A stretch of 64,000 nt of DNA, from assembly GCF_900323885.1 (NCBI RefSeq), contig NZ_OOHJ01000021.1, positions 62,001 to 126,000 on the forward strand. The letters are read 5' to 3'. The notes under the pieces are model-generated. The model was given only the letters and a program-made list of their open reading frames with translations, ran no database searches and was not told the origin of the DNA. Every line of letters begins with the position of its first letter. Position 1 is the first letter of the stretch. The DNA is from [Actinomadura] parvosata subsp. kistnae (GTDB lineage: Bacteria; Actinomycetota; Actinomycetes; Streptosporangiales; Streptosporangiaceae). Positions 51,081 through 59,661 of the stretch are shown here, one piece after another. Position numbers and translations under genes: made by a program.

Positions 51081-52243
51081 TGGCGCCGAGGACGGGCCAG
51101 GAAATCGTCCCCTTCACCATCCGCGTCCCCGACAGCGCACTGGCCGACCTGCGCGAACGCCTGGCCAAGACCCGCTGGGCGGCCGAGCCGGCCGGCGCCT
51201 ACGGCGTTCCCCGCGCCCGCGTGCAACAGCTGGCGGAGCACTGGCGCGACACCTACGACTGGCGGGTCTGGGAGGAGCGGCTCAACCGGTACCCGCAGTT
51301 CACCACGACGATCGACGGCACGCGGGTGCATTTCCTGCACGTCCGCTCGCCGGAGCCGCACGCGCTGCCGCTGATCTTCAGCCATGGCTGGCCGGGCTCG
51401 GTGGCGGAGTTCCTGGACGTGATCGGCCCGCTGACCGATCCGCGGGCGCACGGCCTGTCCCCTGAGGTGGCGTTCCACCTGGTGATCCCGTCCCTGCCGG
51501 GTTTCGCCTGGTCCGGGCCCACCCCCGACACCGGCTGGGGGCCGCGCCGCATCGCCCGCGCGTGGGCGACCCTGATGCGGCGCCTCGGCTACCGCCGCTA
51601 CGGCGCGGCCGGCAACGACTGGGGCTCGCACATCTCGCCCGAGCTGGGCCGGATCGCGCCCGAGGCCGTCGTCGGGGTGCACGTGACCCAGCTGTTCTCC
51701 TTCCCCGAGGGGGAGTGGCTGTCGTACCCGCCGAGCGTCGAGCCCGACCTCGGCGAGCTGACCCCGGACGACCGGGCGGCCCTGGACGGGCTGCGCCATC
51801 TGCAGCGGCACTCCGGCTCCTACGCGCACGTCCACGGCTGGCAGCCGCACACGCTCGCCTTCGCGCTCACCGACTCGCCGGTCGGGCTGCTCGCCTGGAA
51901 CAGCCAGGCCATGGGCGGCCTCGACGCCGACACCCTGCTCACCCACGTCACGATCTACTGGCTGACCGGCACGGCCGCCTCCGCGATGCGCATCTACGCC
52001 GAGTACGAGCGGCAGCCACCGGCCGCCGGGCCGACCACCACGCCCCTGGCCCTGGCCCAGTTCCCGCACGACATCCAGGCCATCAGGGTGTGCGCGCAGC
52101 GCGACCACGCCGCCATCGTGTCCTGGAACACCTACGACCGGGGCGGCCACTACGCCGCCCACCAGGCGCCCGACCTCCTTGTCCACGACATGCGCACGTT
52201 CTTCGCGAACCTGATCGCCGGGCGGCCCGGAACCACGGGGTGA
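51080..52243 (+). CDS. Epoxide hydrolase (microsomal-type, EHN domain)
   Basis: 387 residues from a GTG that overlaps the VOC stop. The N-terminal EHN domain reads FTIRVPDSALADLRERLAKTRWAAEP and YDWRVWEERLNRYPQFTTTIDGTRVHFLHVRSPEPHALPL. The hydrolase core has the oxyanion motif HGWPGS, the Asp nucleophile in GNDWGSH, ring Tyr candidates, and the His in RGGHYAAHQAPD. It opens epoxides to diols. Last gene of the operon; it ends inside a strong bidirectional terminator. Confidence 0.92.
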   Translation: MAPRTGQEIVPFTIRVPDSALADLRERLAKTRWAAEPAGAYGVPRARVQQLAEHWRDTYDWRVWEERLNRYPQFTTTIDGTRVHFLHVRSPEPHALPLIFSHGWPGSVAEFLDVIGPLTDPRAHGLSPEVAFHLVIPSLPGFAWSGPTPDTGWGPRRIARAWATLMRRLGYRRYGAAGNDWGSHISPELGRIAPEAVVGVHVTQLFSFPEGEWLSYPPSVEPDLGELTPDDRAALDGLRHLQRHSGSYAHVHGWQPHTLAFALTDSPVGLLAWNSQAMGGLDADTLLTHVTIYWLTGTAASAMRIYAEYERQPPAAGPTTTPLALAQFPHDIQAIRVCAQRDHAAIVSWNTYDRGGHYAAHQAPDLLVHDMRTFFANLIAGRPGTTG

Positions 52244-52290
52244 CGCCGACCCCGCCCCGGTCACTCGCCGTCCGGGGCGGGGTCGGCGTC
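52242..52290. terminator. Bidirectional terminator hairpin with 19-bp perfect stem
   Basis: GACGCCGACCCCGCCCCGG (52242-52260) pairs perfectly with its complement at 52272-52290 around an 11-nt loop. It lies between the convergent epoxide hydrolase and GH109-like genes; the loop holds the stop codon of the latter and the left arm starts at the stop codon of the former. There is no T-tract, as is usual in high-GC actinomycetes. Confidence 0.85.
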
Positions 52291-53799
52291 CCCGTTCGCT
52301 TCGCTGCTGCCCGGCTCGATGATCGCAGTGCCGCGGCGGCCGGCCGCCGCACCGGCCCTGAGCTGCGGATCCTCCGGCTGCGGGCGGTCGAAGGTCGGGC
52401 GGGCCTCCTTCCAGTGGCCGCGGGTGAAGTCCGGCACCTTGACCGGGCGCAGGCGTCCGGCCGTCAGCGACTCGTGGCTGAGCGGGATCACCGAGCACCA
52501 CGCCGCCGAGTCGTAGACGTCGATGTCGGGCGTCATGCCGAGCCGCATCAGCTGCACGAGGCGGAAGATGGACACGAAGTCGCCGCCGCCGTGCCCGCCG
52601 TACTGGTCGGCCAGCCGTTCCAGCAACGGCCACAACCAGTGGTCGTACTGCTGGCGGATGGCGTTGTAGGCGCTGCCGGTCCGCCACGTGTGGTCGTCGT
52701 GGCCGAGCGATTCGAGGTAGACCCGGGCGTTGTCGAGCTCGATCGACCCCCGCGTGCCGGTGAGCGTGGTCTCCCTGGTGTACGGGTGAGGCGAGTTCAC
52801 GTCGTGCTCGACCCGGATGAACCGGCCGCGGACGGTGGTGACGAAGCAGGTGTGCCGGTCACCCGAGATATACGGCTTGTCCTGCCAGGACGAGTGATCC
52901 GGAGTCACCCGCGGATCCTCCTCGCGGAACAGGGCCAGCGCCTTGGGCAGGGACGCCACGGCGACCAGCTCGTCGAAGCGGTCCCCGCGGTTGATGCCCA
53001 TGGCCGCCGAGACCGGCCCGAGGCCGTGCATCGGGTAGTGCAGGGCGTTCATCCGCGTCTGCCAGCGCCGCCGCCAGTACTCCGGGTAGTAGGCGCCGCC
53101 GAACAGGTACGGCCAGCGCAGGTCGTGGACGTAACCGCCGGAGCCGTGCTGCAGGTCGCCGAAGAGCCCCGCCTGGACCATGCCGAACATCTGCAGCTCG
53201 GGACGGAAGTAGTTGACGTTCTCCATGAGCATGCAGTGCTTGCGGGTCCGCTCGGACGTGCGCACCAGGCTCCAGATCTCGTCCAGGTGCGGGGAGATCG
53301 GCAGCTCGACCGCGACGTGCTTGCCGTGCTCCATGGCCGCCCTGGCCTGCGGGTAGTGCCACTCCCACGGGGTGGCGACGTAGATCAGGTCGATGTCGTC
53401 GCGCTGGACGAGCTTGAGGAAGTCCTGCTCGCCCGCGGAGTAGCCGACCGGCTCGACGTCCTGGAAGCCCTGCTGCATGATGCGGCCGATGGTGCGGCTG
53501 ACCCGTTCCGGACGGATGTCGCACACGGCGGTGACCGTGGCGACGGCGCCCCAGCGCACGTCCTGGCTCCCGCCCCGGTTGCCGAGGCCGATGAGCCCGA
53601 CCCGGACCTTCTCGAAACCCTCGAACGGCACGTTCACCATGCTGCGCTCACCCTGGGCGCGCGGCGGCTCCCACGCGGCCGAGGCCGCGGCGCCGGTGGC
53701 GATGCCGCCGACGCCCGTGGCGGCGCCGAGCGAGACGCCGGACCTCAGCAGGTCACGGCGTGAGGGGACATAACGGGGCGAAGAGGCCACTGCGATCAC
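52261..53799 (-). CDS. Tat-exported Gfo/Idh/MocA oxidoreductase, GH109-like
   Basis: 512 residues, GTG start. A Tat signal (PSRRDLLRSGVSLGAATG) covers the first 45 residues. The Rossmann part has VRVGLIGLGNRGG, VCDIRPERV, YVATPWEWHYPQARAAMEHGKHVAVELP, and the C-terminal catalytic region includes NVNYFRPEL, HYPMHGLGPVSAAMGINRGDRF and the GGHGGGDF loop. This order matches GH109 glycosidases, which use bound NAD to cleave alpha-N-acetylgalactosamine; a cofactor-loaded enzyme explains Tat export. The substrate is inferred from the family. Confidence 0.88.
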   Translation of the reverse strand: MIAVASSPRYVPSRRDLLRSGVSLGAATGVGGIATGAAASAAWEPPRAQGERSMVNVPFEGFEKVRVGLIGLGNRGGSQDVRWGAVATVTAVCDIRPERVSRTIGRIMQQGFQDVEPVGYSAGEQDFLKLVQRDDIDLIYVATPWEWHYPQARAAMEHGKHVAVELPISPHLDEIWSLVRTSERTRKHCMLMENVNYFRPELQMFGMVQAGLFGDLQHGSGGYVHDLRWPYLFGGAYYPEYWRRRWQTRMNALHYPMHGLGPVSAAMGINRGDRFDELVAVASLPKALALFREEDPRVTPDHSSWQDKPYISGDRHTCFVTTVRGRFIRVEHDVNSPHPYTRETTLTGTRGSIELDNARVYLESLGHDDHTWRTGSAYNAIRQQYDHWLWPLLERLADQYGGHGGGDFVSIFRLVQLMRLGMTPDIDVYDSAAWCSVIPLSHESLTAGRLRPVKVPDFTRGHWKEARPTFDRPQPEDPQLRAGAAAGRRGTAIIEPGSSEANGDADPAPDGE

Positions 53800-53929
53800 T
53801 TCCTGCTCGGTGGACGGTGATGGTGCATGGCGCTTTCCCCCCGTGTAGTGGGGAGTATCGATCGTCCGCCGCCGCGGGGCAAGACAGGCACCGCAGGACG
53901 GTCAGCGGGTCGCGGACCTGTCTTGCGGA

Positions 53930-54370
53930 TCAGGGCTCGAGGTCGACGACGCCCTTGCCGCTGGCGATGTCGAGCGGGACGGAGACCTGGTCGTGCACGA
54001 TCAGCCATGTGCCGTCGATCTTCCGCAGGCAGTACGTGACCCTCACCCACATGCCGCTCATCGCCGCCCCGTTCTTCAGCGTGCCGCTGAGCCTGCCGAA
54101 GGCATGCCCGAACGCCACGTCACCGCCGACGGTGAGCGTCAGGTCCCGAACCTCGTAATTCACCTGCTCGAAGGACGTGAACACCGGCGCCCAGTTCTTG
54201 AGCTTGGCGTCGACCCCCACGTGCTGGAGCGGCGGCTCGATGTCGAACGACACGATGTCGGGGGCGTAGAGCCGCTTCAGCGCCTCGGGATCCTTGTTGC
54301 GGAGCCCTTCGACGATGTTGCCGATCAGCTCGCGGATCTCGGCTTCGTCCATCTCCCGTTGCGTGGGCAT
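53930..54370 (-). CDS. SnoaL-like (NTF2-fold) protein
   Basis: 146 residues from ATG 54370. An NTF2-like fold: EAEIRELIGNIVEGLRNKDPEALKRLYAPDIVSFDIEPPLQHVG, then strands DVAFGHAFGRLSGT, AMSGMWVRVTYCLRKIDGTWLIVHDQVSVPLD. These proteins are small isomerases, cyclases or binding proteins; members of this subgroup are common as ketosteroid-isomerase-like proteins. Stands alone, with 187 bp before the MarR gene end in which no gene is seen. Confidence 0.85.
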   Translation of the reverse strand: MPTQREMDEAEIRELIGNIVEGLRNKDPEALKRLYAPDIVSFDIEPPLQHVGVDAKLKNWAPVFTSFEQVNYEVRDLTLTVGGDVAFGHAFGRLSGTLKNGAAMSGMWVRVTYCLRKIDGTWLIVHDQVSVPLDIASGKGVVDLEP

Positions 54371-54557
54371 CGCTATCCCGGCCTTTCCTGTTGCGGTGAA
54401 AACTTGGCTTCTCACACCTCTGACGCTATGGCTTTGGAGTTATCTTGTCTAAGATCAATATCGCTATGGCGTTATGCTCTCGACGTCATGACGGATCCAA
54501 GCGGCTGATCCTCGAGGCGGCGAGCAAGCTGCTCGCCCTCCCGCTGGCGCGCCTGGC

Positions 54558-55028
54558 CTATCCGACAGGGACGCCGACACGCGCGGACTCGAGTGCGCGA
54601 CGGAGTGTGGCGAGTGCCGCGCCCACGGCGTCGACCTGGCCGACGGAGATGGCGGGGCCGAGCAGCTCGCCGAGGTGTTCGTGGAAGGTCCGTTCGGCCT
54701 CGGCGACCAGCGCGGCTCCATCGGTGGTGAGGCTGATCAGCGACGAGCGCCGGTCGGCGGGGTTCGGGAGCCGGGCGGCCCATCCGCGCGCTTCGAGCCG
54801 GTCGACGCCCTTGCTGATCGCGCCGATCCCGGCGGCGAAGTTTGTCGCGATGTCGGCGACGCGTGAGCGCGGGTGGTCGCGAAGGTAGCGCAGGAGCTCG
54901 AACTGGGAGGCGACGATCCCGTGCTCGGCGCGCAGTTTCTCCCCTACGGCGTTGTAGAGGCGGGTCTCGCAGCGGACCAGGTCGTCGAAGAAGCGGGCGA
55001 GCCTCGCGTCCGAGTAAGTAGATGCCAC
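54558..55028 (-). CDS. MarR-family regulator
   Basis: 156 residues from the GTG at 55028. TAGACT 7 nt upstream suggests a leaderless mRNA. The winged HTH reads GIVASQFELLRYLRDHPRSRVADIATNFAAGIGAISKGVDRLEARGWAARLPNPADRRSSLISLTTDG. One of two ATGCCACGGCAT palindromes covers its start codon, and the other lies 28 bp further toward the divergent esterase, so it probably represses both. Confidence 0.9.
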   Translation of the reverse strand: MASTYSDARLARFFDDLVRCETRLYNAVGEKLRAEHGIVASQFELLRYLRDHPRSRVADIATNFAAGIGAISKGVDRLEARGWAARLPNPADRRSSLISLTTDGAALVAEAERTFHEHLGELLGPAISVGQVDAVGAALATLRRALESARVGVPVG

Positions 55029-55061
55029 GGCATATAGTCTAGATGAAACATGCCACGGCAT
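55022..55061. promoter_or_regulatory. Two MarR operators, ATGCCACGGCAT
   Basis: Identical 12-bp palindromes (ATGCC-AC-GGCAT) at 55022-55033 and 55050-55061; a further shared AG lies 3 bp after each. The first covers the MarR start codon and the second lies 32 bp before the esterase ATG. Spacing of 28 bp is near three helical turns. Confidence 0.75.
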
Positions 55062-55092
55062 GCAGTTGCCACTCGAACCTTAAGGCGGCCAC

Positions 55093-55995
55093 ATGAGCAG
55101 GGACCAACGACACGCACTGGACACGATGGTGCGCAAGGCGCCGCAACCGTCCGGACCGGTGCCGGTCGAACGCATGCGGGAGGGCTTCGCCGCGTTCATG
55201 GCGGCGTTCCCGCCCCCGGACGGCGTGCGGCGGACGCCGGCCGAGCTGGCCGGCCGCCCCGCGCTCCTCGTCGAACCGGAGGGTGAGGCCCGGCCAGGGA
55301 CCATCCTGTACTTCCACGGCGGCTCGTTCTCGCTCGGGTCGCCGGAGACCGCGATGGTCCTCACCGCGAACCTGGTCAGGCGCACCCGCGTGCGGGCGAT
55401 CTCGCTGGACTACCGGCTCGCTCCCGAGCACCCGTTTCCTGCCGCGATCGAGGACTGCGTCGCCGCGTTCCGCGGCCTGCTGGAGCGCGGCATCGACCCG
55501 GCGTCCATCGTGTTCGCCGGCGACTCCGCCGGTGGCGGACTCACCGTGACGACGTGCCTGGCCGCCCGGGACGCGGGGTTGCCGATGCCCGCGGCGATCG
55601 CGGCGTTCTCACCCGGGCTCGATCACACGCGTTCCGGCGCGACGATGACCACGAAGGAAGGCATCGACCCGTTCTTCACCAGGCAGGGCCTGGGCCGCAC
55701 CGGCGAGATGTATCTCGCCGGTCAGGACCCGGACCAGCCGCTGCTCGCCCCCGCCGTGCACGCGGACCTGACCGGCTTCCCGCCGATCCTGCTCCAGGCC
55801 GGCACGAACGAACTGCTCCTCGACGACTCCGTACGGCTGGCCGAACGCGCACGCGAGGCGGACGTCGACGTGATCCTCGACATCACCGCCGGAGTGCCGC
55901 ACGTGTTCCAGGCCTTCGCCGGAACGCTCGACGAGGCCGGCCAGGCACTCGACCGAGCGGCCCTGTTCCTCACCCAGCACCTCGACGCTCACTGA
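55093..55995 (+). CDS. Hormone-sensitive-lipase-family esterase
   Basis: 300 residues. The HSL hallmarks are ILYFHGGSFSLGS (oxyanion HGG), LDYRLAPEHPFPAAIED, the nucleophile elbow AGDSAGGGL, the acid in LLLDDSV and the His in GVPHVFQAF. It hydrolyses esters of short or medium acids; the natural substrate is unknown. Faces the MarR gene and probably is induced when that repressor binds its ligand. Confidence 0.93.
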   Translation: MSRDQRHALDTMVRKAPQPSGPVPVERMREGFAAFMAAFPPPDGVRRTPAELAGRPALLVEPEGEARPGTILYFHGGSFSLGSPETAMVLTANLVRRTRVRAISLDYRLAPEHPFPAAIEDCVAAFRGLLERGIDPASIVFAGDSAGGGLTVTTCLAARDAGLPMPAAIAAFSPGLDHTRSGATMTTKEGIDPFFTRQGLGRTGEMYLAGQDPDQPLLAPAVHADLTGFPPILLQAGTNELLLDDSVRLAERAREADVDVILDITAGVPHVFQAFAGTLDEAGQALDRAALFLTQHLDAH

Positions 55996-56072
55996 CACCG
56001 GCACGAGCGCGATCGCCGCAGCCCACCTGACCATCTGCACGGAGGGCGGCAGGGCGTGAGCACCGACGAAGC

Positions 56073-57200
56073 CTAGCCGGCGAACCTCACCTCGGGATAT
56101 TGGGCGGACGGCTTGTCCAGCAGGGGCTGCGGCTTGCCGGTGAGGTGGCGGGTGAAGAAGGCGGCGACGTAGGTGCGGGTGATCTCCACGGACCGGGCTC
56201 CGGTCAGGGCGAAGCCGAGGTCGATGCCGAGCTGTTCGGCCAGCAGCGGGACGTCGGTGAAGGACGCGTGCTCCGCGCCGGTCACCACCAGCCATCGCTT
56301 CCAGCCCGTCAGTTGTTTCCAGTCGCGTCCCCAGCTCCCGTCCTTGCCGCCGGGGCTGTGCATCGTCGGCGACCCCATGAACAGGAACGGCCGGGCCAGG
56401 CCGCGCTCGGGGATCGGGGCGAAGGTGGTGCCGTCCAGGTTGACCCCGGCGCGGATGCGTTTGTCGCTCACCATGGCCCCGATGCTGCTCGCGCCGCCGA
56501 CGGACTGACCGGCCATCCCGATGCGCGACCGGTCGATCAGCGCGGCACCCCGCCATTTCGGCTTCGCGCCGGTGAGCTGGTCGAGGACGAAGGAGACGTC
56601 CGCCGCGCGGCTGCGGACCACCTGCTGCCCGAAGTCCGCATCCTTGTTCTCGCAGGCGACGCACGTGGTGATCCGCCCGTCGGGGAAGGCGGTGGCGACG
56701 CTCTCGTACGTGTGGTCGATCCCGACCACCACGTTGCCCCTGCTAGCCAGCTCCTCCGCCAGGCTGGTGAGCGAGCTGCGCGGGGAGCCGAGGCCGGGGG
56801 AGAGCACCACCAGGGGCAGGCTACGGTTGCGGCCCGCGGGCACGGCGTCGGTGAAGGCGTGGGTCCGCACCTTGCTCAGCGTGTCCGGCGCGACGGGCAG
56901 CTCCGCGTCCTTGATCAGCAGCTCGGACTCCTTCGGCGTCACGTACGGGGCCTGGTGCCTGCCGCGCGTCCCGGTCGCCGGGTACCACAGGGAGATCATC
57001 AGCTCCCTCGCCTTCGCCGCCGGGACCCATGGGTCACCGCGGGAGGCGTCCTTCAGGTGGAGGGAGGTGACGCCGACCGCGTGGGAGCCCGTGGGCGCGG
57101 GCAGCCGCGGTGCCGCCGGCGCCGCCGCGGCGGCGGGAACGGGGGTCACGAGGGTGAGCAGCCCGGCCAGGGCGAGGGCCGTCGTTCTCGCAAGGTGCAT
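56073..57200 (-). CDS. Secreted PAF-acetylhydrolase-like lipase
   Basis: 375 residues. A signal peptide (ARTTALALAGLLTLVTPVPAAAAAP) is followed by the family pattern: LMISLWYPATGTRGRHQAPYVTP, LVVLSPGLGSPRSSL (oxyanion), VVVGIDHTYESVATAFPDGR, the nucleophile elbow GMAGQSVGGASS, the NLDGTTF Asp and the His in GAEHASFTD. Members cut short acyl chains from phospholipids or polyesters. Stands alone. Confidence 0.9.
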   Translation of the reverse strand: MHLARTTALALAGLLTLVTPVPAAAAAPAAPRLPAPTGSHAVGVTSLHLKDASRGDPWVPAAKARELMISLWYPATGTRGRHQAPYVTPKESELLIKDAELPVAPDTLSKVRTHAFTDAVPAGRNRSLPLVVLSPGLGSPRSSLTSLAEELASRGNVVVGIDHTYESVATAFPDGRITTCVACENKDADFGQQVVRSRAADVSFVLDQLTGAKPKWRGAALIDRSRIGMAGQSVGGASSIGAMVSDKRIRAGVNLDGTTFAPIPERGLARPFLFMGSPTMHSPGGKDGSWGRDWKQLTGWKRWLVVTGAEHASFTDVPLLAEQLGIDLGFALTGARSVEITRTYVAAFFTRHLTGKPQPLLDKPSAQYPEVRFAG

Positions 57201-57417
57201 CAGTGTGTTCGCCTTTTCTCGGGAGGCCGCGGTCGTCCGCGGACGGGACGACGCTAGGCGCGGTCACGCGGGGGGCGCGTCGGCCGCCGTACCGAATCCG
57301 GGTAGTTCCGAGGAACGATCCGAGCCCGGTGTCATCCCTGCGATGTAGTCCCGGCGGACGACGCTCCCGTCATCGGGACGGATGCGTGGCCGGTCGCGCA
57401 GCCGTGACAATGTCCCG

Positions 57418-58746
57418 ATGACGGTGGAACGAAGGTGGCGGATGTGGCGGCAGTACGCGCGGGAGGTGTTGCGTCCCGAGGAGGCGCGCGCCCGGCCGTC
57501 ACGCGGGGCGCTGGTGGCCGACCTGGTGCTCGCGCTGCTGCTGACCGTGCTCGCCGTGGCCGCGGTGGCCGATCTGCACGACGCCTCCACCGAGCGGCGG
57601 CAGGGGCCGGCGGCCGTGTCCCTGCGGCTGCGCCCCGACCCACCCGCCCGGCCGGTGACCCCGGACCCTGCTGCGAGCCCGCGGGCCCGCTCGGAGCAGG
57701 GCCCGCACCCGCTGCTGGTGATCCTGACCGCGTTGCCGCTGGCGGTGCGGCGCCGGTACCCGCTGGCCGTCTTCTGGACGGTCGTGCTCGCCGCCCTGGC
57801 CACCCACGAGGCCGCGACGTGGATCACCGTGCTCGCCTGCGCCGTGGCCGCCTACGGCGCGCTCGCCTACAGCCGTCACCGGCTGGCGGCGGCCGGCGGC
57901 CTGGCGGCGGCGGCGGTGCTGGCCGGCGTGGTCTTCCAGGACGTCGTCCCCGCCCTGCCGTCCTGGCTGGGCCCCATCGTCGTGCTGGCCGGAGCGGGAG
58001 TGCTGGCGGGCGCCGTCCGCTTCTGGCAGGGGCGGCTGCGGGCCGGCCGGGATCGCATAGAGGCGCTCCAGCGCGCCCAGGCGCAGGCCACGCGCGCGGC
58101 CGTCGACGAGGAGCGCGCCAGGATCGCCGCCGAACTGCACGACATCGTGACCCACAACGTGAGCGTGATGGTGATCCAGGCCGGGGCGGCGCGCAAGGTC
58201 ATGGACGCCGAGCCCGCGGAGTCGAAGCGGGCCCTGCTCGCGATCGAGGCGGGCGGCCGGGCGGCCATGTCCGAGCTCCGTCACGTCATGGGCCTGCTGG
58301 CCACCGAGAACGAGCCCCTGGCGAAGAACGAGGTCACCGAGAGCGGGCCGCCCGGCCCGCAACCCGGGCTCGATCAGCTCGGCGCCCTGGTCACCCGGGT
58401 CCGGGCCGCCGGGATCCCGGTCGACGTCAAGCTGTCGCTGCCGCCAGGCCCGCTGCCCGCCGGGGTCGACCTGGCCGCCTACCGCGTCGTCCAGGAGGCC
58501 CTGACGAACACGATCAAGCACGCGGCGGGCGCGGCGGCGTCCGTCTCGATCCGCCACGAGGACGACTGGCTGGAGATCGAGGTCACCGACACCGGCGGCA
58601 CGCGGCGCGGCCCGTCGCAGACAGGCGGGCGCGGGCTGATCGGCCTACGCGAACGGCTGGCCGTCTACGGCGGCACCCTGAACGCGGACCACACTCCTAC
58701 GGGGGGCTACCGGATCTTGGCCCGTGTACCGTGGCGCGCCTCATGA
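57418..58746 (+). CDS. Orphan sensor histidine kinase, NarL type
   Basis: 442 residues from ATG 57418; GACAAT (57406-57411) lies 6 nt upstream, consistent with a leaderless mRNA. Membrane segments at about residues 38-56, 100-112, 120-145, 148-170 and 175-195 (VLAGVVFQDVVPALPSWLGPIVVLAGAGVLA). HisKA_3: RIAAELHDIVTHNVSVMVIQAGAARKVM. ATPase: YRVVQEALTNTIKHA, the altered G1 box EVTDTGGT and the G2 box GGRGLIGLRERL. No response regulator is adjacent. Confidence 0.9.
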   Translation: MTVERRWRMWRQYAREVLRPEEARARPSRGALVADLVLALLLTVLAVAAVADLHDASTERRQGPAAVSLRLRPDPPARPVTPDPAASPRARSEQGPHPLLVILTALPLAVRRRYPLAVFWTVVLAALATHEAATWITVLACAVAAYGALAYSRHRLAAAGGLAAAAVLAGVVFQDVVPALPSWLGPIVVLAGAGVLAGAVRFWQGRLRAGRDRIEALQRAQAQATRAAVDEERARIAAELHDIVTHNVSVMVIQAGAARKVMDAEPAESKRALLAIEAGGRAAMSELRHVMGLLATENEPLAKNEVTESGPPGPQPGLDQLGALVTRVRAAGIPVDVKLSLPPGPLPAGVDLAAYRVVQEALTNTIKHAAGAAASVSIRHEDDWLEIEVTDTGGTRRGPSQTGGRGLIGLRERLAVYGGTLNADHTPTGGYRILARVPWRAS

Positions 58747-58786
58747 GCCACTCTCAGGAACGATGGGTGAAGCCCTCTCAAGCGGC

Positions 58787-59314
58787 TCATCCCCGCTCGT
58801 TCGACTCGCGCCTCCGCTCCCAGGCGAAGGAGAACGCCAGAGCGATCGCGATGACCAGGCTCCATACCTCGAGTGCGCCCCAGAAAACGCCCTCATTCGG
58901 TCGAAGATGCGAGAGATATGCGACGCCCCCGAGAGGGATACAACAAAGCAGTACTCCCCACCAGCGCCCATTCTTCAGCCCTACGAGTCCGAGGCCGAAG
59001 ACGGCTATCACCGACAGCCCCGCCAGAAACGCCACGATCACCAGGAACCACGGCAGCAACAACGCAGCCGCCATCGCCGCCACACCCCACCCCAACACGA
59101 GCATCGAGATCGCGGACGTTCCCAGAAAGGCGGAGACGCGCCGCCGATCGTCGCGCCGCACGGTGACCAACCCTACGCCGAAGGAGGCCAGAGCGACGGT
59201 CAGCATCACCGCCGCCGCTCTGAGATCGTTGCGTTCGGACGTCCACAGGGCGATCGCCGCCGCCACCCACAACAGCGCGGCCAGGCCGTATGCCGGTGCC
59301 ATCAACCTCCGCAC
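58787..59314 (-). CDS. Membrane protein of unknown function
   Basis: 175 residues from a GTG at 59314 with GGGAGG upstream; an ATG at 59341 is possible. Five or six hydrophobic segments: LAALLWVAAAIALW, LRAAAVMLTVALASFGVGLVTV, VSAFLGTSAISMLVLGWGVAAMAAALLLPWFLVIVAFLAGLSVIAVFGLGLVGL, WWGVLLCCIPLGGVAYL, FWGALEVWSLVIAIALAF. No domain recognised. The tail is Arg/Glu-rich. Convergent with the orphan kinase 40 bp away. Confidence 0.7.
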   Translation of the reverse strand: MRRLMAPAYGLAALLWVAAAIALWTSERNDLRAAAVMLTVALASFGVGLVTVRRDDRRRVSAFLGTSAISMLVLGWGVAAMAAALLLPWFLVIVAFLAGLSVIAVFGLGLVGLKNGRWWGVLLCCIPLGGVAYLSHLRPNEGVFWGALEVWSLVIAIALAFSFAWERRRESNERG

Positions 59315-59661
59315 GTTCCCCCTCCCAGAAAACGAGCACATCCCATGATCTGGCTTGCTGTTCCGCTGGCGAACGGTCGATGCGATTGAATCACAGTGGT
59401 CTCCGGCGCCGACGATGCGGTTATCGCGAAAGACGGTGGCGCGGCTCACCGATGGTCGCCTCAACCCGGACGTCCGGCTCGGGTACGCCGTGCTGCGACG
59501 GGTGCGGTCCGGCCGCCTCGGCGAGGCGCGCCGGCCGGCCCGTACGTGAAGGCGGACGCACCCGTAAGTGTCCCTCGGCGGGCAGTTACCTCGCGCCTGC
59601 TCCGGGAGCAGCATCGGTGGGCGCGGCACTCGACCCGACGACGATCGCAAGGGAGCGCCCC
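59315..59661. other. Intergenic region without a recognised gene
   Basis: About 350 bp between divergent genes. Short frames exist but none with a ribosome site and domain. It probably holds the promoters of the membrane protein and the secreted protein; AAGGGAG before 59662 is the ribosome site of the latter. Confidence 0.5.

Noticed and set aside
58743..58789. ATGAGCC/GGCTCAT inverted repeat as terminator
   Set aside because: Only 7 bp arms with a 33-bp loop; too weak to call, although it lies between convergent genes.
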